A stretch of 64,000 bases of DNA from Sphingobacterium faecale (GCF_016746095.1 NZ_JAERTY010000009.1:186001-250000); one strand, 5' to 3'. Shown: positions 44,908 to 55,142, numbered from the stretch's first letter. The notes: generated from the sequence alone by a model not told the origin. A program made the numbers and translations.

Positions 44908-45822
44908 ATGTCTGGAAAGATACCGTTGACTGTTCATGATCAGCTCGCCTTATTACAAGAACGTAATATGCAGTTCCGAAATATCGATACGGCCCCACAT
45001 TTCTTAAGCAATATAAGCTATTACAGACTAAAAGGCTACTAGTGGGAAATGCAAGAGGACAAGGTGCTTCATACTTTCAAAAATGGATCCTTTTTTGAAG
45101 ATGTGATTGATCTTTACAATTTTGACCGACATTTTCGATTATTAGTTTTTAACGCTATTGAACGGATTGAAATTTCCTTAAGAACAAAATTGATCTATCA
45201 TTTATCGTTATCTCATGGAGCAGAATGGTATTTAATGCCGTCTTTATTCCGAAACAAAAAAGAGCACATTAAATTTTTGTCAAAATTACTGAATGACATG
45301 TGCCAAAGCAGTGAGGAGTTTATGGTAAAGCATTACCTAAATCATCCAAACGATTATCCAGAAGCATGGAAAGGATTAGAGGTTGTGACTCTGGGGACAT
45401 TATCAAAACTATTTGATAACTTAGCAATGCAACTTCCAGAAAAATCTAAAATAGCAAATGAATTTGGCCTAAGCAGTACTAGAGATTTTTCAAGCTGGTT
45501 AAGAACCATAACATTAGTACGTAACCTCATAGCCCACCATAGCAGACTATGGAATAGGTCACTTATAATTAAATACGCATGGCCTAATAATCTTTCTGAC
45601 ACTGTTCTTAATTACATACCGAATGAAGATAGGAAAAAAAAGATTTTCCCAATCCTTTGCGCTATGCTATATATGAACGACAAAATATCTACTGGTCACT
45701 CCCTAAAAAAGGAACTTATTGAACTAATTGAAAATTTTCGTAATACTCCTCTTTGGAAAATGGGTTTCCCAAAGGAATGGCTTGATCAGCCTCTTTTCTC
45801 ACAATTAAAGCCCAATAACTAG
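44908..45822 (+). pseudogene. Abi_2-family (AbiD/F-like) abortive-infection gene with in-frame TAG
   Basis: 304 codons in one frame, interrupted at codon 45 by TAG (45040-45042). Before it: MSGKIPLTVHDQLALLQERN, FLSNISYYRLKGY. After it: WEMQEDKV, FEDVIDLYNFDRHFRLLVFN, AIERIEISLRTKLIYHLS, RTITLVRNLIAHHSRLWNRS. The family normally has tryptophan at the stop position (GYWW), so TGG to TAG inactivated it. The downstream ATG at 45049 could still yield a 257-residue protein lacking the first helices but keeping the conserved RNxxAHHxRLWNR motif. Intact members abort phage-infected cells. Confidence 0.8.
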
Positions 45823-45825
45823 CTC

Positions 45826-46050
45826 GAGATGACCAGTTTTTCAAAGGTGATGCTATCAAGTTCACTAAAGATTTTGGACGAGGTTTTTCGCAAAGGAACA
45901 TTGAACAAATGAGGCAGTTTTACCTAGTATATTCAAAAACGCAGACAGTGTCTGCGCAATCTGTAGACGGAGAGTCAAAACTTGCTGAATTTGGCTTAAA
46001 TTGGTCACACTGCTTGAAGCTGATGAGGACGGGAAAATATGCAGATTGAC
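45826..46050 (+). pseudogene. DUF1016/YhcG fragment (middle of N-terminal domain)
   Basis: One frame reads FFKGDAIKFTKDFGRGFSQR, NIEQMRQFYLVYSKTQ, FGLNWSHCLKLMR. This is the second half of the DUF1016_N domain. Both the start and the nuclease domain are missing. Confidence 0.65.
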
Positions 46051-46130
46051 GGATATCGCATAACGCTCTATATAGGTCTGGAGCCACCTGCGGAAGAGAA
46101 AACAGTTTAACACCAGATATTCCAAAGTTA
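46026..46130 (+). repeat. Two short coding remnants shared with other patches
   Basis: 46026-46071 encodes DEDGKICRLTDIA-stop, which recurs as DKDGKIWRLTDIA-stop at about 59963-60005. 46068-46098 repeats the PIIGLVPPAEE-coding word of 7421-7454. They belong to unknown or regulator-like genes that are otherwise gone. Confidence 0.5.
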
Positions 46131-46538
46131 AATATCAGATATTCCAAAATGACACCGGTCTACTGACTCATTTACTACAAATCAGAGAGCAGGAGGAATT
46201 GGCAACGAATAGATTCAAAGGCAATATCTTTGAAAATTTTGTAATTGCCAATTTTCAAAAATTTAATGAAAACAGCTATCAGCATCTTCAATATTATTTT
46301 TGGCAGAACCATAACGGTATAGAGCTTGACCTTTTGCTCAAGAATGCCAGTGATTTTGAGGTGTATTAGATAAAATCCACACACAATAAGCGCACCCTTA
46401 TTTAAAAACTTAAAGCATTTCGCTGAATTGGCTGATCCTCAAATCGTAATACCTTATTTGATCTATGGTGGTGAAGAAAGCTTGATACGTAGCGGTGTGC
46501 AGGTATTGCCCTGGAAAATGACGGTAAACTGTATATAG
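46127..46538 (+). pseudogene. DUF4143 C-terminal fragment of an AAA+ ATPase
   Basis: The frame reads QNDTGLLTHLLQIREQEELA, KGNIFENFVIANFQKFNENS, YFWQNHNGIELDLLL, EVY then TAG at the place of the expected glutamine or glutamate (VYxIKST). After a frameshift near 46395 it resumes as FKNLKHFAELADPQIVIPYL, IYGGEESLIRSGVQVLPW. This is the C-terminal DUF4143 domain of DUF4143/ATPase_2 proteins (about 400 residues when intact). The ATPase domain is absent. Confidence 0.75.
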
Positions 46539-46620
46539 TAATGTCTTTCAAATTTTTTGATGGTAAAGATTGAAATCGTAGCTGTAACCATCGCAAGAGT
46601 GCTTGCATGTAACAAGATAA

Positions 46621-46660
46621 AAAACGCCTAAAGCGGGTCGCTTCAGGCGTTTTCTTTATA
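46621..46660. terminator. Terminator
   Basis: 15-position stem aaaacgcctaaagcg (46621-46635) with cgcttcaggcgtttt (46639-46653), one mismatch, then ctttat. It separates the degraded patch from locus H and could serve both strands. Confidence 0.75.
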
Positions 46661-46720
46661 TTTCCTCTATAAAAATTTAAATGGAGGAGTGGAATTTATG
46701 TAGGTCTGAGAAGAAAGGAA

Positions 46721-47866
46721 TTAAATTTTTCCAAACACTTTTGCTAACTCTTCATGAAGTTTTTCTCCTTTGATATTGATAGCTACGATATTTCCCTGAG
46801 GATCTACCAGGTAATTTTGAGGGACAGCTCTTACGCCATACAACACCGCAGCCTCATTGCTCCAGCCTTTTAAGTCAGCGACATGTACCCAAGGCATGCC
46901 ATCATCATTAATTGCCTTTAACCAGGCTGATCTGCTACGTCCGTCATCCAGTGATACAGCTAATATATCTAAGCCTTTATCCTTGTATTTATTATAGGCG
47001 ACCAAGAGGTTGGGATTTTCGGCACGGCATGGTCCACACCAACTCGCCCAAAAATCGATCAGGACGTAACGTCCTTTAAAATCAGACACCTTTATCGGCT
47101 TTCCATCGACATCTGGCTGTGAAAAATCCGGTGCTTTGCTGCCGACTTTTATGCTTTTATCCGCCCAGATACGCGCCTCGAGCTGCTTTGCCACTGCCAG
47201 CTGCCGCACCTCTTTGGAGAGGCCTAAAAAGACAGGCTCGATCTCCGACAGTTTGCGTTTATTAGCCACGTCGACTAAAGCATCGACCGAAAAAATCGAG
47301 GTTGGATTTTTTTGTGCAAAAGTAAATTCTTTACTACGCCGTGCTTCAAACTTTGCCTCATACTTGTCGTGAATGGATTTATATTGTTGTTGGGCATCAG
47401 TTGCATCTGCTTTAACAGCGGCGAACTCTTTATTGGCTCCATCTATAATATCCATGAAACCTCCCCCTATTTCAGCTAAATAAGCTACGTAAGCCTTGTG
47501 CAATGACGAGCCGGTAATGTCTGCCGTCCGTAAGGAGTCTTTAAGACTGAAATTATAGGTCTCATTACCTAGGTAAAAATACAGACGATCCCCGATATCC
47601 TGTACCATAGGTTTACCTTTTCCCTCGGGGTCAAATACCATCCGCGAATACATCGGCTCGTCGACACTGCCTTTAAAAGAAAATTTGCCATCTGTAATAC
47701 TGCTGGAATCGGATAAGACAAAACCATCTTTACTGTAATCGAGATAGATTTTCTTTCCGTTAAATTGTTTTGGTGCTGTTCCTTTAATCATAAAACCACC
47801 TTCTTGTGCTGTCAAAGCTAAGGGTAGAAAAGCCGTCAGGGCAATTATTAATTTAAAAATATTCAT
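46721..47866 (-). CDS. TlpA-like thioredoxin protein (WCGPC) of locus H
   Basis: 381 residues. Signal peptide (to about 20, LALTAQ), DUF4369-like beta domain (about 25-120), helical linker (about 130-200) and TlpA domain (about 240-380) with FWASWCGPCRAENPN (Cys277, Cys280). It is the last gene of locus H, 14 bases after the PKD-like lipoprotein gene. It should keep thiols reduced in the periplasm or on the envelope for the substrate or protein partners of this locus. Confidence 0.92.
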   Translation of the reverse strand: MNIFKLIIALTAFLPLALTAQEGGFMIKGTAPKQFNGKKIYLDYSKDGFVLSDSSSITDGKFSFKGSVDEPMYSRMVFDPEGKGKPMVQDIGDRLYFYLGNETYNFSLKDSLRTADITGSSLHKAYVAYLAEIGGGFMDIIDGANKEFAAVKADATDAQQQYKSIHDKYEAKFEARRSKEFTFAQKNPTSIFSVDALVDVANKRKLSEIEPVFLGLSKEVRQLAVAKQLEARIWADKSIKVGSKAPDFSQPDVDGKPIKVSDFKGRYVLIDFWASWCGPCRAENPNLLVAYNKYKDKGLDILAVSLDDGRSRSAWLKAINDDGMPWVHVADLKGWSNEAAVLYGVRAVPQNYLVDPQGNIVAINIKGEKLHEELAKVFGKI

Positions 47867-47880
47867 TTCTGTTTGTGTTA

Positions 47881-49302
47881 TTATTTACGTGATGCGACAT
47901 CTATAGGTTGCCCTGGGATACCGCTGATTTTTTTGATAAGATTTCCGTTTTTTCCGGCCTGTACGTCTAAGTAATGTAAACCGTTATCTGCCCCGACGAT
48001 CAAAGTATTATCGTCATCATCAACTTTTAATAGGGTAACTGTACCTGAAAAACTGGCTTCCAGAAGTGATGTCTGTTGATTGATCGGATTGTAACGATAT
48101 ACTTTGTTTTGCACGGCCATATAGATATTTCCATTTCTTGTCGCTACCAGAGGGGTATTTTCATGGATCCATTCCGGATGCTGGAATACTCGCTTATGCC
48201 CGGAAGTGAATGTGAACGGACCGTTAAAATTTACATTGAATTTCAACTCAAACACTTGACCCGTGCCATCTTTCATAAAGGCGTAAGTGTCGCTATTGTT
48301 GATCTGTACTATTTTTAACAAATCCAGGCCTACGTTTGCGGGGTTAAAGACTTCGGGGTTAATGCTCGTGTACTGTGACCCGAAATAGGTTGGTGCGCCG
48401 TATACGTTAATGCGTACAAACTGTTTTTTGTTTTTTTCAAAAGCGATCATACTGTAACTCCCATTGACAGTGCTCATAACAAACTGCGGTGATAGCTCAT
48501 AGTCGCCCTCGGCGTAAGTTCCAAACATACCATAGGTATTGGATTGATCCCAGGTAGAGGTGGTACCGCCGTAAAACTTGCCGTTTACTATTCCCATCAT
48601 GACACCTTGAGGGTGATTTACAATGGATCCTACATCGATGGTAGAAGGTGCCAAGAAAAAATTGTCCTGCAATGTCCCTGGTTTAATCTCTTCCTTCTTC
48701 AGGTTATTGACGTCGAGTCGGACACCATCCGTTTTGCTTATAATCCAATACGCCAGCGGCGTATTTCCCGTAAATTGATTACTCAGAAAGAAAATACCTA
48801 GCGGAGAAGCTGGTAGTTGCTCCCGATTGATAGCTTCGTATATATTGGGCTGAACAGTGCCATCTTCTTTTATGAAGCTAAGCTTAGTGGTACCCTGATC
48901 GTCACTGAGTACGAGCGTGCCTTTGGAAAACTCTGTTCGGCCCTGAATAATAAAGCTATGGAAATATTTCATTCCATTTGCTGTATTTGTAACGGTTAAT
49001 CTTGCTCTATAACGTTTAGCCTGAAGCCCAAATACTATGCGCAACGATTCACCTTCATATTGGTTATCATCAGTATCTAACGCCTCTGGTACATCAATTC
49101 GCCATTCACACTGTAAATTTTGTCTATCCAGGCCTTTAATCTGGGGTGCTATTACAAGACTATCACCAACAAAGGCTTCATATAGGGTATCCAAACCACT
49201 CACCTCGGGTGCTATAGGCATATCAATTTGATAATTTCCCTTATCCTTATAACAACCTATGCATAAAAACGTAACTAATAATATGCTTATCAATTTGATC
49301 AT
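47881..49302 (-). CDS. PKD-like family lipoprotein (locus H)
   Basis: 473 residues. Lipoprotein signal ending CIGC (Cys17) followed by the family hallmark YKDKGNYQI. The N-terminal ~120 residues are a PKD-like beta sandwich, and the remainder looks like a repeat beta structure (propeller-like) with many short strands. Such proteins accompany SusD/DUF4843 pairs on the cell surface and are thought to bind ligand; no enzymatic motif is visible. Its stop and the DUF4843 stop region abut (the DUF4843 gene ends at 49302), so the genes are tightly coupled. Confidence 0.87.
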   Translation of the reverse strand: MIKLISILLVTFLCIGCYKDKGNYQIDMPIAPEVSGLDTLYEAFVGDSLVIAPQIKGLDRQNLQCEWRIDVPEALDTDDNQYEGESLRIVFGLQAKRYRARLTVTNTANGMKYFHSFIIQGRTEFSKGTLVLSDDQGTTKLSFIKEDGTVQPNIYEAINREQLPASPLGIFFLSNQFTGNTPLAYWIISKTDGVRLDVNNLKKEEIKPGTLQDNFFLAPSTIDVGSIVNHPQGVMMGIVNGKFYGGTTSTWDQSNTYGMFGTYAEGDYELSPQFVMSTVNGSYSMIAFEKNKKQFVRINVYGAPTYFGSQYTSINPEVFNPANVGLDLLKIVQINNSDTYAFMKDGTGQVFELKFNVNFNGPFTFTSGHKRVFQHPEWIHENTPLVATRNGNIYMAVQNKVYRYNPINQQTSLLEASFSGTVTLLKVDDDDNTLIVGADNGLHYLDVQAGKNGNLIKKISGIPGQPIDVASRK

Positions 49303-50111
49303 TATCTAACCTCCTTTCCTTGTTCGTCCATAAAATAGTACTTACCGGAGCCGGTATTGAGCTTTAATTTGATAACCCGCCCTGGATTATCTTTGTGGTA
49401 AAAATCATAATCCTCGTTCTCGGAGCTTTTGGTGAGGACATACCCTTTTTCGGGATGGGTAGTTACCCATCGAAAAGGATCGTTAAGCATCTGGGTAAGC
49501 AGATTGGCAAAATACAGGTTTTTGGGCGCGTCAAGGCCGTCCATGCTGAGATCCCGCTGTGCGGTCACGATTAGAAATAATTGATGTTTGGTTCTGGAGT
49601 AGGCACTCATCCACATATCCCACCATATAGGCTTTTCCAGCCGTGCAGAAAGCACGACATAGGCCCGGATCAGCTTTTTATTTTCGATTCCAAAGTCATC
49701 ACTTGGTTGCAGCTTTACGATCATGGTCACGGAGTTGCTTTCTAGGTCGGACGAATTATAAACAATAAGCGGAAGTGCCTGTCGGCCTGTTGCAGCGGCC
49801 AATGGGTATTGGCTTTCCAGCGCTTTGTAATGTGTGCCGGCTTGGGCAGTCGATGAATCTTGCTCTACCACGGCACGAAAATGGCGGGATGCCGCTGTAC
49901 GGTGGCCCATCAAGCGTACCGGTATAAAAACTGTATCCACCGCTTTAGTCATATCGTAAGCAAAGGTGTATACCACACTATCACGCTGCGCTGATGTCAG
50001 GTCAAAATATATATTCGCTGGTTGATCGTACGTCATTAGGTTTACTTTTTGACAGGACGACATGTACAACATAAGGTATATAACCCCTAGGTAATAGTTA
50101 ATTTTCTTCAT
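49302..50111 (-). CDS. DUF4843 lipoprotein (locus H)
   Basis: 269 residues from the ATG at 50111 (MKKINYYLGVIYLMLYMSSC, Cys20). This start is preferred because it gives a clean lipoprotein signal 10 bases after the susD stop, whereas the longer frame would overlap susD. The body has the DUF4843 layout: a Calx-beta-like half (YFDLTSAQRDSVVYTFAYDM) and a helical C-terminal half (WWDMWMSAYSRTKHQLF). It is an accessory surface protein of the SusCD complex; specific function unknown. Confidence 0.85.
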   Translation of the reverse strand: MKKINYYLGVIYLMLYMSSCQKVNLMTYDQPANIYFDLTSAQRDSVVYTFAYDMTKAVDTVFIPVRLMGHRTAASRHFRAVVEQDSSTAQAGTHYKALESQYPLAAATGRQALPLIVYNSSDLESNSVTMIVKLQPSDDFGIENKKLIRAYVVLSARLEKPIWWDMWMSAYSRTKHQLFLIVTAQRDLSMDGLDAPKNLYFANLLTQMLNDPFRWVTTHPEKGYVLTKSSENEDYDFYHKDNPGRVIKLKLNTGSGKYYFMDEQGKEVR

Positions 50112-50121
50112 TATTTTGTTA

Positions 50122-51627
50122 TTATCGCTGTCCATAAATAATCTCATCGTCTGGCAAGGGCCATACGAAAATCTGCTGGTTGGTAGGAATAGTACGCCCC
50201 TCGAGACCTGCTATTGCGGTATTCAACCGCTTGTAGGCGAAAAACAATTGACCCTCGGCATACATTTCCTTACGGTACTCTTTAAGTAGTTCCTGTTGGA
50301 ATGCCGCAGCATTAGAAACCTGGACCTTGGCGCCTATCCCCCGATGTGTACGTACTTCATCGAGATAGGACGCCGCTTTTGCCGGATCCGTTGCATAGGT
50401 ACATTCTGCAGCGATATAATAGAGTTCGCTAAGTCGAATGGCTGGAGCCATCAGGTAGTGTAGATTGGCCGAAAAATTTTCGCTGAAAGCATTTCGCTTA
50501 TATTTATTTATAATTGAGATGTTGTCTACGCCCGAGGTGAACCATTGTGAATACCGCATATCGGTAGCTCCTGGGCCCGACGTCTCATAAATAGCGCGTA
50601 TATCGTCCTGGCTGAGATGCATACCACTATTTCCTTCGGTAAAGAAACCGCCGTTATAATCGTTGTTTAAATTGGGGATATACCAGCCAAATAGTAACTC
50701 TTTATAAAAAATACGGTCCTTCTTATTGTCATCTACAGCCATGAAATCGGTCGCATTGGTCCAAGTGAATTTTTTGGCATCTATCACCGCATTGACATTC
50801 AACAAGGCACTGGGCTTATCTCCCTTGTACAGATAGACACGGGCTAAAGAGCCGCATACGGCATAATAGTTGAGCCGGTGTCTTCTGTTCTGAAGGAAAA
50901 GACTACTGTTGCTCAGCTCTGTGTTTTTTAAGGTATCGGAAACGGTTGGATAGCCTATAACATACGATTTAGAGCGGATGGGATCGTTGGCCAAAAGTTC
51001 TTTGGCTTGTTCAAAATCTTTGATGACAGAGTCCATCACTACAGCAACGGTACTAAGTTTGGTAACTTTATTGGAGTAGCTGGTCACGTAGGGAATACCC
51101 TCGGCCTGGCTATTAACTGAAAAAGCGGGACCGAAGAGACGGAGCAAGTCAAAATGGAGATAAGCACGGAGCGCTAATGCCTCTCCCTTTATCAAACGGT
51201 AGTTATCGCCCGAAAAAATGCGCTGTTTAGCATCTATTTCTTCTAAGATCAGGTTGGCATTAACGATACCATTGTAAAGACCTTTCCAGATGTTGTCTTT
51301 GCGCTGAATAAAGTTTGCGTCGTTATATTTATAATTTTGGGTCTGTAGATAGCGGTAAGAATCGATGTTGGTAATGGTATAGTTCTGCGCTAATACCTCG
51401 GGTGTGGCGATAGTAAGTTCTTTGCCGTAAAGATCCGTACGAGAACAACGCGTATAAATACCCAACAAAGCTTCTTTGAAGCCTTCTTCGGTGGTAAATA
51501 GAATGGCTTTATCGATATCGCTTTCTGGCTGTAGGTCTAACCATTTTGAGCAAGAAGATAGCCCAAATGCCAGACAGCTTAAAATAGTACATGTTATTTT
51601 TGTAAGATGATTCATTTTCTTCATCAA
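50122..51627 (-). CDS. SusD/RagB-family outer-membrane lipoprotein (locus H)
   Basis: 501 residues. Lipoprotein signal to GLSSC (Cys26), then SKWLDLQPESD. The SusD_N-like segment (about 40-240, EGFKEALLGIYTRCSRTDLY) and the C-terminal RagB region (AIRLSELYYIAAECTYATDP, YLDEVRTHRGI, RKEMYAEGQLFFAYKRLN, IFVWPLPDDEI) are clear. It is the lid of the SusC at 51647-55015, which lies 19 bases upstream. Confidence 0.94.
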   Translation of the reverse strand: MMKKMNHLTKITCTILSCLAFGLSSCSKWLDLQPESDIDKAILFTTEEGFKEALLGIYTRCSRTDLYGKELTIATPEVLAQNYTITNIDSYRYLQTQNYKYNDANFIQRKDNIWKGLYNGIVNANLILEEIDAKQRIFSGDNYRLIKGEALALRAYLHFDLLRLFGPAFSVNSQAEGIPYVTSYSNKVTKLSTVAVVMDSVIKDFEQAKELLANDPIRSKSYVIGYPTVSDTLKNTELSNSSLFLQNRRHRLNYYAVCGSLARVYLYKGDKPSALLNVNAVIDAKKFTWTNATDFMAVDDNKKDRIFYKELLFGWYIPNLNNDYNGGFFTEGNSGMHLSQDDIRAIYETSGPGATDMRYSQWFTSGVDNISIINKYKRNAFSENFSANLHYLMAPAIRLSELYYIAAECTYATDPAKAASYLDEVRTHRGIGAKVQVSNAAAFQQELLKEYRKEMYAEGQLFFAYKRLNTAIAGLEGRTIPTNQQIFVWPLPDDEIIYGQR

Positions 51628-51646
51628 TTAAGTTAAATTATGCCGG

Positions 51647-54600
51647 TTAAAAGGATGCCTGTAAACTAATACTCATGCTCCTTGCAAACGGATATTCAAT
51701 TCCCCGCTCTTGTTTTATAGAAGACCACCTAAAAATATCATTGGCTGTGGCTCCTATCCGAAGACTTGAAGCAGCAATCTTCTTCGCCAAAGTCTGTGGG
51801 ACATCGTAAGAGAAGAAAAGAGATTGTAGGGCCAGTAGATTTTCAGGCATTACAAATCTGGAGGACACTCTGGTCTGTCCCAGATCTTGAATGCTTTTAT
51901 AAAACGTCACATCCCCGGGATTTTTCCATTTTTCTTCTAAGACCCTTCTATCTACGTTATACCTGGGATCGGCATTCTCCACCCGGTCTACTAATGTCTG
52001 GTTATAGAGTTTGCCTCCGATCTTGCTTTGGAAATAAGCTACCAGCATGAACTGCTTGTAACGTACCGTGCCTCCCCAAAATCCTTCCAGCTTTGGCGTA
52101 GCTACCCCGACGACCTGTATATCGCGTGCGTCCCAGTCGTACGATAGACTACCATCCCGCTTGAGAAATACTTCGCGGCCATTCTCCGGATCAATACCCA
52201 ATGAAGGGACTGCATAAATGGCATCCAAGGACTGCCCCTCGTTGTATCGCAATAAAGGTACACCCATTAATTCAGCTCCCTGCTGCGCATCATCCACACG
52301 GTCGTTGTAGCTTTTGAGGGCATTCGATATTTTGACTATTTTATTCTCATTGCGAACCAGATTTGCAGTTAAATTGACCGTCCAATCCGTGCTTTTGACG
52401 ACTCCAAGATTGATATTCAGCTCGATACCTTTATTTTCCATATCACCTAAATTCTCTTTATACGCATTGAAACCTGTAGACGGTGCTAGGTTAATGTCGG
52501 CAAGGATATCTCTCGTAAGCTTGTGATAATATCTAGGCGAAACCAATAGGCGGTCTTCCCATAAGCCTAGGTCGATACCTACATCGGTGCTTTGGGTTTT
52601 CTGCCAAGTCAGATTTTCGTTACCGTAATTGCCCACGAAGGCCCCAATACCCGAAGAATATCGGTTACTCTGATCATAACTATATGTGGTACGCGACATA
52701 TAAGGTGAAAACTGAACCGACCCCGTCAATCCGGTCGTGGCACGTAAACGCAACTGACTAATTAAACCTTTTTTAAACCAGGGCTCGCTATGGACGTTCC
52801 ATCCTATTCCTAACGACCAGAAGGGCGCTATTCTATTATTCGCACCAAATTTGGAGGAACCATCTGTTCGGATAGTAGCATCCAACAGATATCTATTGTC
52901 AAAGGAATAATTGGCACTGGCAAATGTGCCGAATAAACGTGAAGCTTGTAAAAAACTGTACGGCCGTGCATTTTCGGCATATCCTTTTGCAAACCCTACG
53001 CTGTTGAATCGATCATTGGGAAATCCTATGGCTGTAAAAGATCGCTCGTCTGCACGTTCGGTACGTATATTCGCTCCTGCTACTAAATTGATATTGTTCT
53101 TTTTAAAATAACGTAACCAATTGACGCGTAAGTTGGCATCCCAATACAGCTCGTTATTGGTATAGCTCATATAACTTCCTTTTTCATCTGTCCGTGATGT
53201 TTCATACAAAAAGAAGTCATTTGCTAACGGAGACCTGAAATTATCTTCTGCATTCATGCGTTTCATCAAGCTGACCTGGCCCCGCAATCGGAGCCCCGCG
53301 CCTAGATCAAAATCGCCAGATAAATTATCCATAATCTCTGTATAACCTACCTGATGAAAACTATTCAGGGTTGCATTATAAACAGGGTTGAGCACGGCTT
53401 CGTTCTGCGCCGCGCCAGAATTGGCTACTCTCGTCCAGCGATCAATCTGTTGGAGGATATTGCCATTATCGTCGGTCATCCGATAGTAGGGGTTCATGCG
53501 GACATAACTGGAAAAACTACCGTATGGAGACTCTGTTCCTTTGACGATAGTCACCGCTAATTCGTTTTGAAAACGCAATCTGTTATTGAGGTTATAGCTA
53601 AAATTAATCCCTCCTGAATATTGGTTACGTCCTGACCCTTTCATCACGCCGGGTCTGGTTTGGTAACGCATATCGATGCCGTATCGAAACACCTCTGAAC
53701 CGCCCTCGACAAATAAACCGTGTTTCTGCCCTACCGCCGTGCGTACCGGCTGGGATAACCAATAAGTATCCACACCGCCTAATACATTTGCATACTTTAC
53801 ATAATAAGACTCGTCCAGGAGGTCTTGTGACTGTCGTTGCAATAGTCCATCGTATAGTCCCGCTAACCTTTCATACTCCAGCTTTTCGGCTGCGTCGAGT
53901 ACGTCGTAAGCGGTAAGATCGGGCATATTAATATGACTCTCATGGGTGTAAGATAGCCGAAGCTTCCCGTCTTTTGGAGCCTTGGTCGTAATGACCATCA
54001 CGCCGTTGGCTGCACGGGAACCATAAATGGCCGTTGCCGCCGCATCTTTAAGCAAAGTCACGCTCTCGATACGCGACATGTCTAAATCCAGTACTTTTTG
54101 AACATTCACCTCGTAACCGTCGAGTATAAATGCTGGCATGTTAACCCTAGTTGTGACGTTGTCTCTACGTAACACTTCGTTATCTCCTGATGGTAATGAT
54201 GAAGCCCCACGTACTGTGATGGTGGGTAATGTATTCGGATTCGCTCCGGCTAAATTATTATCCATAAGCTTAAAAGATGGATCAAAAACCTGTATAGCCT
54301 GCAATACGTTTTGCGGATTTACCTGTCTTAATTCCTCTCCGCTCTTGGTGATAGCTGTACCTGTGTAGGAGTCCTTTTTGATGACTTGATAGCCGGTCAC
54401 GATGACTTGATCTAATGCCTTGGACTCTTCCTGCATTTGCACAACATAGTCAAACTTGTCTTGACTGATGCGTAGCCGGAATGGTTCATAGCCCACCATG
54501 CTCACCGTAAGCAATGTATTTTTAGGTACATTGCTAATGATAAACTTGCCTTCTTTATCAGCAACGGCGATAGTTTTCCCATCGTCCAGAACTGTAGCGC

Positions 54601-55015
54601 CCGGCAAAGGAGCGGCCCCTCTGCCAAGGATCTGCCCGCTGATGCGCTGTTGATCATTGCGTAGGGGTAAATGTCCATTATTTCTAGGCTCCACTTTCTT
54701 TTGCTCCAGAACTATGGTTTTTTCTATAATATTGTAGCCGATCTCTTGGTTGGCAAATATACGATCCAAAAAAGTACGCAAGGGCATATTTTTGGCTTCT
54801 ACCGAGATAGGCTTAGCTTTATTTAACAGTTCTTTTGTTCCTAAAACTTCGAAGTCTGTTTGTTGCTTGACGATTTGAATGACTTTATTCAGCGGTACAT
54901 TAGTGCCAGAAAAAGTAATGCTCTGTGCATATGTCGCATAACTAAACTGAATAAATACGACGAAATACATAAGTGTACTCAGCTTGATCACTCTTAAAAA
55001 GTAACTTAAATTCAT
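51647..55015 (-). CDS. SusC/RagA-family TonB-dependent channel with STN domain (locus H)
   Basis: 1122 residues. Signal peptide (to about 30, SYATYAQS), STN (about 32-105, PLNKVIQIVKQQTDFEVLGT), CarboxypepD_reg (about 125-195, GAAPLPGATVLDDGKTIAVA), plug (about 200-350, VTGYQVIKKDSYTGTAITKS, AIYGSRAANGVMVITTKAP) and beta barrel ending SLQASF. The STN domain and the upstream fecR and sigma genes predict ligand-induced autoregulation. The gene lies 127 bases after fecR, a gap long enough for its own promoter. Confidence 0.94.
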   Translation of the reverse strand: MNLSYFLRVIKLSTLMYFVVFIQFSYATYAQSITFSGTNVPLNKVIQIVKQQTDFEVLGTKELLNKAKPISVEAKNMPLRTFLDRIFANQEIGYNIIEKTIVLEQKKVEPRNNGHLPLRNDQQRISGQILGRGAAPLPGATVLDDGKTIAVADKEGKFIISNVPKNTLLTVSMVGYEPFRLRISQDKFDYVVQMQEESKALDQVIVTGYQVIKKDSYTGTAITKSGEELRQVNPQNVLQAIQVFDPSFKLMDNNLAGANPNTLPTITVRGASSLPSGDNEVLRRDNVTTRVNMPAFILDGYEVNVQKVLDLDMSRIESVTLLKDAAATAIYGSRAANGVMVITTKAPKDGKLRLSYTHESHINMPDLTAYDVLDAAEKLEYERLAGLYDGLLQRQSQDLLDESYYVKYANVLGGVDTYWLSQPVRTAVGQKHGLFVEGGSEVFRYGIDMRYQTRPGVMKGSGRNQYSGGINFSYNLNNRLRFQNELAVTIVKGTESPYGSFSSYVRMNPYYRMTDDNGNILQQIDRWTRVANSGAAQNEAVLNPVYNATLNSFHQVGYTEIMDNLSGDFDLGAGLRLRGQVSLMKRMNAEDNFRSPLANDFFLYETSRTDEKGSYMSYTNNELYWDANLRVNWLRYFKKNNINLVAGANIRTERADERSFTAIGFPNDRFNSVGFAKGYAENARPYSFLQASRLFGTFASANYSFDNRYLLDATIRTDGSSKFGANNRIAPFWSLGIGWNVHSEPWFKKGLISQLRLRATTGLTGSVQFSPYMSRTTYSYDQSNRYSSGIGAFVGNYGNENLTWQKTQSTDVGIDLGLWEDRLLVSPRYYHKLTRDILADINLAPSTGFNAYKENLGDMENKGIELNINLGVVKSTDWTVNLTANLVRNENKIVKISNALKSYNDRVDDAQQGAELMGVPLLRYNEGQSLDAIYAVPSLGIDPENGREVFLKRDGSLSYDWDARDIQVVGVATPKLEGFWGGTVRYKQFMLVAYFQSKIGGKLYNQTLVDRVENADPRYNVDRRVLEEKWKNPGDVTFYKSIQDLGQTRVSSRFVMPENLLALQSLFFSYDVPQTLAKKIAASSLRIGATANDIFRWSSIKQERGIEYPFARSMSISLQASF

Positions 55016-55142
55016 TAATTTTGTTATGGTTAGTTAATTTATGGACCTGGGTCCAATTAAGGTTTCATCGAATCGCTATGGCCAGTATCCTAACTGTACC
55101 ACCTATCAGCGGATTAGTATCGTAAGTACTTTTCCGCTTTTT

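Noticed and set aside
45040..46368. In-frame TAG codons in place of expected Trp or Gln in three genes (7767, 45040, about 46366), suggesting stop-codon reassignment or suppression
   Set aside because: Intact neighbouring genes end normally at TAG (for example at 29421 and 30499), and the affected genes also have deletions, a frameshift or missing domains. Ordinary pseudogene decay explains them.
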